Origin: Labedaea rhizosphaerae
GTDB lineage: Bacteria > Actinomycetota > Actinomycetes > Mycobacteriales > Pseudonocardiaceae
DNA: 64,000 bases
Direction: 5' to 3'
Assembly: GCF_004362825.1 (NCBI RefSeq)
Contig: NZ_SNXZ01000002.1
Location: forward strand, 1,049,365 to 1,113,364
Under the pieces are notes generated by a model. It was not told the DNA's origin, ran no database searches, and worked only from the letters and a program-made list of their open reading frames with translations. The position numbers and the translations under genes were made by a program. How positions within the stretch are numbered: position 1 is the stretch's first letter; the number at the start of each line of letters is the position of its first letter. Positions 33,981 to 42,559 of this stretch are shown one piece after another.

Positions 33981-34489
33981 GTGATCACCAGCTTGTCGAT
34001 CCGCAGGGCGACGATGCGGGTCAGCTCGTCGCGGACCACGACGCGTTCGTCCTCGGGCGAGTTGGCCAGGCGCTGGTCGAGCGCGTCGAGGATGTCCTTG
34101 GCGGACAGGCCGGTCGCGCAGATGAGGAAGACGTGGCCGAAGCGTTCCTCGTACCGCCGGTTCCGGTCGACGAGGTCGGCTTGGGTCTGCTGGTCCTGCG
34201 TCGCCGCACTCGACTGCTCGGCCCGCGACCACGCCGATTCCGTGTCGGCGCCCCCGGCTCGCTCGCCGATGCGCGGGTGGGCGTCGATGGCCTCCCGCAC
34301 GTCCTCCCACGGGAGGGCGGCGAGGACGGTGTCCGAATGCGCACGCAACTCCGAGCGGTTGCCGTAGGGGCGCAACCGGATGATCTCGTCCAGCCAGCGG
34401 CGCGACGCGCAACACGGGCGCAGCCACTCGGCGGCGTCGGCAGCGGTCGCCTGGTTCAGTTGGGTGAGGGTGATGGGCGTGTCGGCCAC
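33977..34489 (-). CDS. uraD: OHCU decarboxylase
   Basis: 170 residues. The catalytic histidine lies in AIDAHPRIGERAG, with a second signature ERFGHVFLICATGLSAKDIL; both are diagnostic of 2-oxo-4-hydroxy-4-carboxy-5-ureidoimidazoline decarboxylase, which yields S-allantoin. Starts at GTG 34489 with AGGAGG 11 bases upstream. It is the first gene of the seven-gene purine operon, so the promoter should lie in 34490-34729, where a 26-bp tandem duplication is found. No allantoinase is present in the window. Confidence 0.93.
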   Translation of the reverse strand: MADTPITLTQLNQATAADAAEWLRPCCASRRWLDEIIRLRPYGNRSELRAHSDTVLAALPWEDVREAIDAHPRIGERAGGADTESAWSRAEQSSAATQDQQTQADLVDRNRRYEERFGHVFLICATGLSAKDILDALDQRLANSPEDERVVVRDELTRIVALRIDKLVIT

Positions 34490-34518
34490 GTGGTGTTCTG
34501 CCTCCTGCCAGACAGCGA

Positions 34519-34570
34519 CCTGCTGTGCAGCCGTCCCAGTAGACCCTGCTGTGCAGCCGTCTCAGTAGAC
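34519..34570. repeat. Tandem 26-bp duplication upstream of the purine operon
   Basis: Two adjacent 26-base copies (34519-34544 and 34545-34570) differ at one base (CCGTCCCAG versus CCGTCTCAG). Each begins CCTGCTGTGCAG and ends CAGTAGAC. They lie 30-81 bases before the uraD start. Tandem sites of this spacing could bind a regulator of purine catabolism; this is inference. Confidence 0.7.
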
Positions 34571-34636
34571 ACCGTGCCACCGGTCACGGCCACCGGCAGA
34601 ACAGACGAATCAACCGAGGTTCAACCGGCCGGGTAT

Positions 34637-34652
34637 TGGAGGATCCTCCAAA
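34637..34652. promoter_or_regulatory. Perfect 16-bp palindrome upstream of the lipoprotein gene
   Basis: TTGGAGGA is followed directly by its reverse complement TCCTCCAA. It lies 78 bases before the lipoprotein ATG at 34730 and 148 bases from the divergent uraD start. It has an operator-like symmetry and no poly-T, so a terminator is less likely. Confidence 0.5.
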
Positions 34653-34729
34653 CGGCGCCGCTGGCCGGAACGTGCCACCCGGCCCGGCTTCGGGAGCCCT
34701 CCCGGCGGTACCCGGTTAGCGTCGTCGCC

Positions 34730-35218
34730 ATGCCGAGGCGAGTCACCCAGGTGGGTATTGGTCTGGTCGCGCTGCTGACGGCCGCGTGCACAACCGTGGA
34801 GGGAAGGCCGGTCGCCGCCGAGGTCACGACGACCACCGTGGCCCCCGCGACGACAACCACCAGTGCCCCGCCGACGACTACCACTACCACCCCGACCACC
34901 GCGCCGATCCCGAAACCCAAGGGGCCCAAGAAGGTCCAGGTGCACGCCGGGTCGAGCCTGCCCATGCGGTCGGCCTACAAGATGGCCTACGTGCAGATCG
35001 TGACGATCAGGGGCGGAGAGGTGGCGATCATCGCCGACTGGGCGGCGGGCAGCGGGGGCTCGTTCAGCTGCTACAACGACTGCTCGTTGTCGGCGGGCGA
35101 CGTCGTGTCGATCAGCGAACTGTCACCCGGGTCGGTCGTCTCGCTGAACAACCTGGTGCTGGTCGTCGACACGGTCAGCGGCTCGCGGGCCCAGGTCACG
35201 GTGGGCACCCTGCACTGA
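34730..35218 (+). CDS. Putative lipoprotein with Thr/Pro-rich linker
   Basis: 162 residues. The signal has lipobox TAAC (Cys near 20). A long Thr/Pro linker (about 33-58) follows, then a compact all-beta domain of about 100 residues with two cysteines (FSCYNDCSLSAGD). I do not recognise the family. A TAGCGT element at 34717-34722 lies only 7 bases before the ATG, which would suit a leaderless transcript. The gene diverges from the purine operon; no functional link is evident. Confidence 0.7.
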   Translation: MPRRVTQVGIGLVALLTAACTTVEGRPVAAEVTTTTVAPATTTTSAPPTTTTTTPTTAPIPKPKGPKKVQVHAGSSLPMRSAYKMAYVQIVTIRGGEVAIIADWAAGSGGSFSCYNDCSLSAGDVVSISELSPGSVVSLNNLVLVVDTVSGSRAQVTVGTLH

Positions 35219-35266
35219 TCGGCATCCTCGTACAATCCGGGCCGGACCGGATTCGAGGGGAACCCA

Positions 35267-35767
35267 ATGCGACGTGCGGTGATGACCGCTGCGGTACTGG
35301 CTTGCGTGCTCGGGCTCGCGGCCTGCAACGACGACGCAGCAGGCGCGGGCAGCCCCACCACCGGGCAACGACAAGCCGGGATGCCGTACACCGGCAACGA
35401 TCCGTGCGCTTTGCTGAAGCCCGCCGACCTGCCGGAGCTCAACCAGGACAGCCAGATCCAGCCAACGGCCCTCAACGGTTCCACCTGCGCGGGCGACGAC
35501 TTCATGGTCCAGATCAGCGACGGCGTCGACGGCGGTCTCGGCGACATGCAGGCAACTGGCCCGGGGGCGAAGCCCATACCCGACGTCGGTGGGTACAAGG
35601 CGGCCTTGCGCCAGACCACGATCCCGGGGCAGACGAACTGCGGTGTGGTCCTCCAGGTGACCGAGACCCAGCTCGTGCAGGTCTTCGTGACCAAGAGCGA
35701 CCCGAAGCTCGCGTGCGACACCGCGAACAAGGCCGCCGCGATCGTGGCAGGCCGGCTGCCCAAGTGA
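35267..35767 (+). CDS. DUF3558-like lipoprotein
   Basis: 166 residues from ATG 35267 with GAGGGGAA upstream. Lipoprotein signal with lipobox LAAC (Cys21), followed by the DUF3558-type pattern NDPCALLKPADLPEL and paired cysteines, common in Pseudonocardiales and mycobacteria (LppN/LppQ-like). Role unknown. It ends just before a strong bidirectional hairpin. Confidence 0.75.
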   Translation: MRRAVMTAAVLACVLGLAACNDDAAGAGSPTTGQRQAGMPYTGNDPCALLKPADLPELNQDSQIQPTALNGSTCAGDDFMVQISDGVDGGLGDMQATGPGAKPIPDVGGYKAALRQTTIPGQTNCGVVLQVTETQLVQVFVTKSDPKLACDTANKAAAIVAGRLPK

Positions 35768-35777
35768 GACAGACGGG

Positions 35778-35815
35778 CCGGTGGCCGTCACCCTCGCGCG
35801 AGTGACGGCCACCGG
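35778..35815. terminator. Bidirectional hairpin terminator
   Basis: A perfect 14-base stem (CCGGTGGCCGTCAC at 35778-35791 paired with 35802-35815) with a 10-base loop. It lies 11 bases after the DUF3558 stop and 13 bases after the convergent fadB stop. No T-run follows, as is usual in actinomycete terminators. Confidence 0.8.
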
Positions 35816-35827
35816 GGCTCTCGTCGG

Positions 35828-37993
35828 CTACTCGAACGTCTCGCCGTTCTTCGCCTTCTCCACCAGCGACGCCGGCGGCCGGAACTGCTCACCGTACTTG
35901 TCGGCCAGCTCATTCGCCCGCCCAACGAAGCCGGGCAGGCCGCCCGGGTACCCGTTGATGTACTGGATCACACCACCAGTCCACGGCGGGAACCCGATGC
36001 CGAAGATCGAGCCGATGTTCGCGTCCGGCACGGTGCGCAGCACGCCCTCGTCGAAGCAGCGCACGGTGTCCACCGCCTCGGCGAAGAGCATCCGCTCCTT
36101 CATGTCCTCGAACGGGATCTCCGTGGAGCCCGAGTTGAACGCCGAGCGCAGCCCCGGCCAGATGCCGGTGCGCTTGCCGTCCTCGTCGTACTCGTAGAAC
36201 CCGGCCCCGCTCGAGCGGCCCTTGCGGTCGAACTCGTCGACCATCCGGTCCACAACGGACTCCGAACCGTGCTCCGGCCACTCCTTGCCCGCGGCCAGGA
36301 TCGCGGCCTTGGTCTCCTTGCGGATCTTCTGCGGCAGCGTCAGGGTCAGCTCGTCCATCAGCTGCAGCGGCGGCGCCGGGTACCCGGCCTGCGCACCCGC
36401 CTGCTCGATCGACGCCGGCTCGATGCCCTCGCCGACCATCGCGATCGCCTCGTTGAGGAACGTGCCGATCACCCGGCTGGTGAAGAAACCGCGGCTGTCG
36501 TTGACGACGATCGGGGTCTTCTTGATCTGCAGCGTGTAGTCGAACGCCTTGGCCAGCGCCTCGTCGCTGGTCTTCTCGCCGACGACGATCTCCACCAGCG
36601 GCATCTTGTCCACCGGCGAGAAGAAGTGCAGACCGATGAAGTCCGCGTCGCGCTTGACGCCGGTCGCGAGGTCCGTGATCGGCAGCGTGGAGGTGTTGGA
36701 CGCCAGCAGCGCGTCCGGCAGGACCAGGTCCTCGATCTCCTGGAAGACCTTCTTCTTCAGCTCCGGGCTCTCGAACACGGCCTCGATCACCATGTCGACG
36801 CCCTCGACGTCCTCGGCCTTGTCGGTCGGGGTGATCCGGGCGAGCACCTCGTCGGCCTTCTCCTGGGTCATCTTGCCCCGGGACACGGCCTTGTCGAGGA
36901 TCTTCTTCGAGTACGCCTTGCCCTTCTCCGCCGCCTCGAGCGAGACGTCCTTGAGCACGACCTCGATGCCGGCGCGCGCGCTGGAGTACGCGATGCCCGC
37001 ACCCATCATCCCGGCGCCGAGCACGGCGACCTTCTGCGCGGTGTACTTCTCCGGGCCGTCGGGGCGGCTCTTGCCCTTGTTGATGGCCTGCAGGTCGAAG
37101 AAGAACGCCTTGGTCATGTTCTTCGAGACCTGGCCGGTCACCAGCTCGACGAAGTAGCGGCCCTCGACCTGGAACGCGGTGTCGATGTCGACCTGCGCAC
37201 CTTCGACCGCGGCCGCGAGGATATTGCGCGGGGCCGGCATCGGCGCGCCTTTGAGCTGCTTGCGCAGGTTCGCCGGGAACGCGGGCAGGTTGGCCGCGAA
37301 CGACGGGTTCGACGGCGTGCCACCGGGGATCTTGTAGCCCTTGACATCCCAGGGCTGCACGGCGTCGGGGTTGGCCTTGATCCACTCCTTGGCCTTCGCC
37401 ACCAGCTCGTCGGCGTCGGTGACCAGCTCGTCGATCATGCCGAGCTCCAGCGCCTTGGCCGGCTTGTGCCGCTGGCCCTGCAGCAGGATGTTCAGCAGCG
37501 CGTTCTGGATGCCGAACTTGCGCACGGTGCGGGTCACGCCACCGCCGCCGGGCAGCAGACCCAGCGTCACCTCGGGCAGGCCGATCTGGCTGCCCTTCGC
37601 GTCGAGGGCCACGCGGTGGTGGCAAGCGAGCGCGATCTCGTAGCCGCCACCCAGCGCGGCGCCGTTGATGGCCGCGACCACCGGCCGGCCCAGCTGCTCC
37701 AGCCGGCGCAGGTCGGCCTTCATGTTGGTGACGTTCTCCCACACCTTCGGCGCGTCGGCCTTGGTCGCCTTGATCAGCAGGTCGAGGTCGCCGCCGGCGA
37801 AGAACGTCTTCTTGGCCGAGGTGACCACCACGCCGGTGATCGAGTCCTTTTCGGACTCCAGGCGCTCGATCGTCTCGTGGAACGACGTGCGGAAGAGGTC
37901 GTTCATGGTGTTGGCCGACTGGTTCGGGTCGTCCATCGTCAGGGTGACGATCCCGTCCGCGTCGGTCTCCCAGCGGAACATGTTCTCACTCAT
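35828..37993 (-). CDS. fadB: Fatty-acid oxidation multifunctional enzyme (enoyl-CoA hydratase / 3-hydroxyacyl-CoA dehydrogenase)
   Basis: 721 residues. The N-terminal crotonase domain (about 1-200) has FFAGGDLDLLI and INGAALGGGYEIALACHHR. The central NAD domain has VAVLGAGMMGAGIAY near 340, SNTSTLPITDLA and FIGLHFFSPVDKMPLVEIV. The C-terminal helical domain ends near 720. It performs hydration and oxidation in beta-oxidation, with the thiolase encoded immediately upstream (32-base gap). ATG 37993 has AAGGAAAG upstream. Confidence 0.94.
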   Translation of the reverse strand: MSENMFRWETDADGIVTLTMDDPNQSANTMNDLFRTSFHETIERLESEKDSITGVVVTSAKKTFFAGGDLDLLIKATKADAPKVWENVTNMKADLRRLEQLGRPVVAAINGAALGGGYEIALACHHRVALDAKGSQIGLPEVTLGLLPGGGGVTRTVRKFGIQNALLNILLQGQRHKPAKALELGMIDELVTDADELVAKAKEWIKANPDAVQPWDVKGYKIPGGTPSNPSFAANLPAFPANLRKQLKGAPMPAPRNILAAAVEGAQVDIDTAFQVEGRYFVELVTGQVSKNMTKAFFFDLQAINKGKSRPDGPEKYTAQKVAVLGAGMMGAGIAYSSARAGIEVVLKDVSLEAAEKGKAYSKKILDKAVSRGKMTQEKADEVLARITPTDKAEDVEGVDMVIEAVFESPELKKKVFQEIEDLVLPDALLASNTSTLPITDLATGVKRDADFIGLHFFSPVDKMPLVEIVVGEKTSDEALAKAFDYTLQIKKTPIVVNDSRGFFTSRVIGTFLNEAIAMVGEGIEPASIEQAGAQAGYPAPPLQLMDELTLTLPQKIRKETKAAILAAGKEWPEHGSESVVDRMVDEFDRKGRSSGAGFYEYDEDGKRTGIWPGLRSAFNSGSTEIPFEDMKERMLFAEAVDTVRCFDEGVLRTVPDANIGSIFGIGFPPWTGGVIQYINGYPGGLPGFVGRANELADKYGEQFRPPASLVEKAKNGETFE

Positions 37994-38025
37994 CTTTGGG
38001 TGCTTTCCTTGTCTCGCCAGGGTTG

Positions 38026-39240
38026 TCAGACGCGCTCGATGATGGTCGCGGAGCCCATGCCGCCGCCGATGCACAGCGTCACCAGCGCGCGGCGCAGGTT
38101 CTGCCGCTCCAGCTCGTCGACCATCGTGCCGAGGATCATCGCGCCGGTCGCGCCGAGCGGGTGGCCCATCGCGATGGCGCCGCCGTTGACGTTGATCTTC
38201 TCGTGCGGGATCTCCAGGTCCTTCATGAACTTCAGCACGACGGCGGCGAACGCCTCGTTGAGCTCCCACAGGTCGATGTCGTCCGGGGTCAGGCCAGCGG
38301 ACTTGAGCGCCTTGCGCGCGGCCGGCGTGGGACCGGTGAGCATGATCGTCGGGTCCGAGCCGGTGGTCGCGGTGGACACGATCCGGGCCCGCGGGGCCAG
38401 GCCGAAGTCCTTGCCGACCTGCTCGTTGCCGACCAGCACCAGCGCGGCGCCATCGACGATGCCCGACGAGTTGGCCGCGGTGTGCACGTGGTTGATCTTC
38501 TCGACGAAGTGGTACTTCTGCAGCGCCACCGCGTCGAACCCGCCCATCTCACCGATGCCGGCGAACGACGGGTTCAGCTTGGCCAGACCCTCCACAGTGG
38601 GGTCCGGGCGCATGTGCTCGTCGTGGTCGAGCACGGTGATGCCGTTGCGGTCGACGACTGGCACGACCGACTTGGTGAAGTAGCCGCCCTCCCAGGCGCG
38701 CGCCGCGCGCTTCTGCGACTCGACCGCGTAGGCGTCGACGTCGTCGCGGGAGAAGCCCTCGATGGTGGCGATCAGGTCGGCGCTGATGCCCTGGGGCACG
38801 AAGTAGGTCTCGTAGTTGGTCTCCGGGTCGATGAACCACGCACCGCCGTCGGAGCCCATCGGCACGCGCGACATCGACTCGACGCCACCGGCGATGATCA
38901 GCTCGTCCCAGCCGGCGCGCACCTTCTGCGCCGCGGTGTTCACGGCCTCCAGGCCGGACGCGCAGAACCGGTCGAGCTGCACGCCCGCGACCGTGTCCGG
39001 CAGCCCGGCCACCATCGCGGCGCTGCGGGCGATGACGCCGCCCTGCTCACCGACCGGCGACACCACACCGAGCACGACGTCGTCGATGCGGTTCGGGTCG
39101 ACGTTCGGGTGCCGACGGCGCAGCTCGTCGATCAGGCCGACCACGAGCGAGATCGGCTTGGTGCCGTGCAGGGAACCGTTGTTCTTCCCACGCCCGCGTG
39201 GGGTGCGGATCGCCTCGTAGACGAAGGCCTCGGTGGTCAC
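38026..39240 (-). CDS. fadA: Acetyl-CoA C-acyltransferase (thiolase)
   Basis: 404 residues from GTG 39240 with GAGAGGA upstream. The active-site Cys lies in [16 protein letters not shown] (near 91), the catalytic His in [10 protein letters not shown] and [18 protein letters not shown] (near 355), and the second Cys in [10 protein letters not shown] (near 390). It is the first gene of the fadA-fadB pair and completes beta-oxidation. It diverges from the double TetR regulator across about 120 bases with a clear promoter on the other strand, so it may be regulated by it. Confidence 0.94.
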   Translation of the reverse strand: MTTEAFVYEAIRTPRGRGKNNGSLHGTKPISLVVGLIDELRRRHPNVDPNRIDDVVLGVVSPVGEQGGVIARSAAMVAGLPDTVAGVQLDRFCASGLEAVNTAAQKVRAGWDELIIAGGVESMSRVPMGSDGGAWFIDPETNYETYFVPQGISADLIATIEGFSRDDVDAYAVESQKRAARAWEGGYFTKSVVPVVDRNGITVLDHDEHMRPDPTVEGLAKLNPSFAGIGEMGGFDAVALQKYHFVEKINHVHTAANSSGIVDGAALVLVGNEQVGKDFGLAPRARIVSTATTGSDPTIMLTGPTPAARKALKSAGLTPDDIDLWELNEAFAAVVLKFMKDLEIPHEKINVNGGAIAMGHPLGATGAMILGTMVDELERQNLRRALVTLCIGGGMGSATIIERV

Positions 39241-39294
39241 TGTCTGATCCTCTCGCCGCTAATCCTCATTAACATGGTGGCCCGAATCCGCTGG

Positions 39295-39323
39295 TTGTCA
39301 ACGGCACGTCCGTGTCTTAGCGT
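39295..39323 (+). promoter_or_regulatory. Sigma70-like promoter for the double TetR gene
   Basis: TTGTCA (39295-39300) and TAGCGT (39318-39323) are separated by exactly 17 bases and lie 36 bases before the GTG. The -35 box is part of GTTGTCAAC, a small palindrome that could be an autoregulatory half. Confidence 0.6.
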
Positions 39324-39359
39324 TGTTAGTTGGCTCTTACCGCGCCGGGAGGTGACGCC

Positions 39360-40589
39360 GTGCAGGCCGAGGGTGGCGCCACCCGCTCGAGCAGCCGCAG
39401 AGAGCGGCTCGCCGATGCCGCGGCGGAGCTTTTCCGCAGGTACGGGTACCCGGCGGTGAGCGTGGCCGACATCGCCGCGGCCGTCGGCGTGACCGGTCCG
39501 GCCCTCTACCGGCACTTCAAGGGCAAGCAGGCGATCCTCGCGCACGTGCTGCTCAACGGCATGGACGCGCTGGCCGCGGTGGTCGATGAGGCATCCGTCA
39601 CATTCGCCGGCAAACCCCAGAAAGCCCTCGACCGCATCGTCGAACGGCAGGCCGAGCTGTCGGTCGCGCACCGCGACATCTCCGCGCTGTGGCGCTGGCA
39701 GGGCATGCACCTCGAGGACGCCGATCGCCGCCGGCTGCGCAAGCGCGGCGGCGCGATGCTCGGCCAGTGGTCGCAGCTGCTGGTGCGGGTGCGTCCAGGC
39801 CTCTCCCCCGCCGACGCCGACCTGCTCTGCTGGGCCGCGTTCAGCGTGTTCGGCAGCGTGGCCGTGCACCACGCGTCGCTGCCGAAGCGCCGGTTCGAGC
39901 AACTCCTGGTCACCCTCGCCGACGCCGTGCTGTCCGCGACCCTGCCCACCGGCGCGGACGACACGGAGGACGCGGGCGGCGACGAGAGTTGGCGGGCGGT
40001 GCCGGCCGAACCGTCGCGGCGCGAGGAACTGTTGTCGGTGGCCACGCGCCTGTTCCACCAGCGCGGCTTCCACGCGGTCAGCATGGAGGACATCGGCGCG
40101 GCCGCGGGCATGGCGGGGCCCAGCGTCTACCGGCACTTCGACAGCAAGGCGAGCATCATGCTGGCCGCCGCCTACCGCATGGCCGACGGGCTGGAGGTGG
40201 ACGTGCGGCGCGCGCTGGCCGCCGCCACCGACCCGGCCGACGCGCTGCACCGCATCGTCGCGTCCTACGTGGACTTCGTGGCCAACTCCGACGGCGTGGC
40301 GATGCAGTACGGCCAGGAGCTCGCGGCCGTGGCCGAACGCCACCGCACCGAACTGCGCAAGCGCCAGCGCGACTACGTGGCGCACTGGGTGCGGCTGCTG
40401 CGCACCCTGCGACCGGAGGTGTCCGAGGCGCAGGCCCGGATCACCGTGCACGCCGCCCTGACCGTGATCAACGACCTGCCGCGCACCCGCAGCGTGCGCA
40501 CGCGGCCCGCGCTGGCCGCCGAACTGACCGAACTGGCCATGACCGTGCTGACCGCGGCGGGCCGAACGAACGTGGAGTCGCCAGGGTAG
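39360..40589 (+). CDS. Double (tandem-fused) TetR-family regulator
   Basis: 409 residues from GTG 39360, preceded by GGGAGG at 39347-39352. Two complete TetR units lie in one chain. Unit 1 (about 10-195) has LADAAAELFRRYGYPAVSVADIA and VTGPALYRHFKGKQAIL. Unit 2 (about 220-405) has LLSVATRLFHQRGFHAVSMEDIG and MAGPSVYRHFDSKASIM. A short acidic linker (DDTEDAGGDES) joins them. It is effectively a covalent heterodimer. It is divergent from fadA-fadB and 15 bases ahead of a P450, so it probably controls lipid or sterol-type metabolism; ligand unknown. Confidence 0.88.
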   Translation: MQAEGGATRSSSRRERLADAAAELFRRYGYPAVSVADIAAAVGVTGPALYRHFKGKQAILAHVLLNGMDALAAVVDEASVTFAGKPQKALDRIVERQAELSVAHRDISALWRWQGMHLEDADRRRLRKRGGAMLGQWSQLLVRVRPGLSPADADLLCWAAFSVFGSVAVHHASLPKRRFEQLLVTLADAVLSATLPTGADDTEDAGGDESWRAVPAEPSRREELLSVATRLFHQRGFHAVSMEDIGAAAGMAGPSVYRHFDSKASIMLAAAYRMADGLEVDVRRALAAATDPADALHRIVASYVDFVANSDGVAMQYGQELAAVAERHRTELRKRQRDYVAHWVRLLRTLRPEVSEAQARITVHAALTVINDLPRTRSVRTRPALAAELTELAMTVLTAAGRTNVESPG

Positions 40590-40604
40590 GAACGGGAGGC
40601 CGGT

Positions 40605-42083
40605 ATGTCGGTAACAGTCACCAGCACGAGCCCGCGCACACAGCGGCGGCTCACGGGGCCGGTGCGGGTCGGGCGGCCGAGCCCGTTGCTGCCGGGGCTG
40701 ACCCAGCCGGTCGCCGACCGGTTCGACGACTGGTTGCTGCGGCGCTCGCACCAGCCGACTCCGCTGGCCACCCCGCCACCCGGCCTGAAGCCTGTGATGG
40801 GCGATCCCGGCATGCCGGTGCTCGGCTACACGATGCAGAACCTGCGCCTCGGCCTGGAGTTCATGCTGCGCCGCTACGAGACCTACGGGCCGGTGTCGTG
40901 GATGCGTGCGTTCGGCATGACCCTGGTGTCGGTGGGCGGCGGGGACGCCGTGCAGGAAGTGCTGACCAACAAGGACAAGGCGTTCTCCCAGCAGGGCTGG
41001 ACCGCGTTCATCGGGCCGTTCTTCCACCGCGGCCTGATGCTGATGGACTTCGACGAGCACCTGGCCCACCGGCGGCTGATGCAGCAGGCGTTCACCCCGG
41101 CCCGGCTCGCCGGCTACCTCGATCAGGTGTCCGCGGTGATCGCCGCCAGACTCGACACCTGGCCGACCGGGCCCGCCGTGCGCGTGTACCCGCTGCTCAA
41201 GCGGCTGACCCTGGACGTCGCGGTCCGCACGTTCATGGGCGGCAACCTCGGCGCCGACCGGGAGCGGCTGACCAAGGCGTTCATCGCCACGGTGCGGGCG
41301 GGCACCGCCGTCGTGCGCAAGCCCGTGCCCGGTGGCCGCTGGGCGGCGGGGTTGCAGGGCCGCAAGGTGCTGGAGGAGTTCTTCCGCTCGCGGGTCGCGG
41401 CCAAGCGGGCCGGCGATGACGACGACCTGTTCGCGGCGCTCTGCCACGCCCGCGACGAGGACGGCTCGGCGTACACCGACGAGGACGTCGTCAACCACAT
41501 GATCTTCCTGATGATGGCCGCGCACGACACGTCCACGATCGCGACGTCGGCAGTCGTCTACTTCCTCGCCAAGTACCCGGACTGGCAGCAGGCCGTGCGG
41601 GCCGAGTGTTCCGGCGACGCGGGGGTGACCACCGACCTGCTCGCCGAACTGTCCACACTGGACATGGTGATCCGCGAGTCGATGCGGCTGGTCGCGCCCG
41701 TGCACGTGATGTCGCGGCAAGCGGTGAAGGACACGTCGATCCTCGGCCACCACATCCCGGCGGGGACGATCGTCGGCATGTCGCCGTGGCTGAGCCACAT
41801 GCTGCCGGAGTACTGGACGGACCCGCTCTCGTTCGACCCTTCGCGGTTCGGTCCCGATCGCCGCGAGGACCGGTCGCACCGGTACGCGTGGATGCCCTTC
41901 GGCGGCGGCGTGCACAAGTGCATCGGGATGGTGTTCGGGCTCAACGAGATCAAGACCCTGGTCCGCGCGCTCACGCAGCGGTTCGACTGGTCGGTGCCCG
42001 CCACGTATCGGACCCCTTGGGATCCGGTTTCGCTGCCGATCCCAGCCGACGGCCTCCCGGTGGCGCTCACCCGCCGCGCCTGA
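40605..42083 (+). CDS. Cytochrome P450
   Basis: 492 residues, a full-length soluble bacterial P450 with a longer N-terminus than most (about 400-420). The I-helix oxygen-binding motif is MAAHDTSTIAT near 300, the K-helix ExxR is VIRESMRLV, and the heme-thiolate loop is MPFGGGVHKCIGMVFG near 437. Substrate not assigned; some features recall sterol and long-chain-lipid hydroxylases. Starts at ATG 40605 with GGGAGG upstream, in the same operon as the double TetR regulator. Confidence 0.93.
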   Translation: MSVTVTSTSPRTQRRLTGPVRVGRPSPLLPGLTQPVADRFDDWLLRRSHQPTPLATPPPGLKPVMGDPGMPVLGYTMQNLRLGLEFMLRRYETYGPVSWMRAFGMTLVSVGGGDAVQEVLTNKDKAFSQQGWTAFIGPFFHRGLMLMDFDEHLAHRRLMQQAFTPARLAGYLDQVSAVIAARLDTWPTGPAVRVYPLLKRLTLDVAVRTFMGGNLGADRERLTKAFIATVRAGTAVVRKPVPGGRWAAGLQGRKVLEEFFRSRVAAKRAGDDDDLFAALCHARDEDGSAYTDEDVVNHMIFLMMAAHDTSTIATSAVVYFLAKYPDWQQAVRAECSGDAGVTTDLLAELSTLDMVIRESMRLVAPVHVMSRQAVKDTSILGHHIPAGTIVGMSPWLSHMLPEYWTDPLSFDPSRFGPDRREDRSHRYAWMPFGGGVHKCIGMVFGLNEIKTLVRALTQRFDWSVPATYRTPWDPVSLPIPADGLPVALTRRA

Positions 42084-42163
42084 CGCATCTCACACCGCCA
42101 CGGGGCATGACCGGACCCTAGAATCCGTTGCAGGGAGGGACCGACGCGAAGGAGCTGGTCCTG

Positions 42164-42559
42164 ATGGTGCGGCCGAACCCGCTGCAGTGGATCTGGTACG
42201 CGTACGGCGGCACCCTGCCCGAGCGCTACCGCGAGTGGGTGCTGCACGACATCACGACCCGCACGTGGCTGGTGCGCCACACGATCCGCACGCTGATGTT
42301 CGTGGTGCCCATCCTGGTCGCGCTCTACCTGGTCTTCGGGCTGGTCGTGCACCTGCCGGGCTCGATCCTGTGGCCGGCGATGGCGCTGGGCGTGATCGTC
42401 GGGCTGTACTACTCGTTGTCCTACGCCCGCGAAACCGGCGACCTGCGCCTGGTGAAGTACGGCTACCCCGGCGGGCACGGCACCCAGATCCGCGACAAGC
42501 GCAACGAAGGCGCCACCGAACAGCGCGCACGCAACTACGACGCTCGCTGGCGCAGCTGA
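42164..42559 (+). CDS. DUF5313-family membrane protein
   Basis: 131 residues from ATG 42164 (AAGGAG at 42149-42154). Conserved opening VRPNPLQWIWYAYGGTLPERYREWVLHD, two membrane helices (about 46-67 and 75-95), then a polar tail with RETGDLRLVKYGYP. The family is restricted to actinobacteria and has no known function. An in-frame extension to 42128 has no ribosome site. Confidence 0.8.
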   Translation: MVRPNPLQWIWYAYGGTLPERYREWVLHDITTRTWLVRHTIRTLMFVVPILVALYLVFGLVVHLPGSILWPAMALGVIVGLYYSLSYARETGDLRLVKYGYPGGHGTQIRDKRNEGATEQRARNYDARWRS

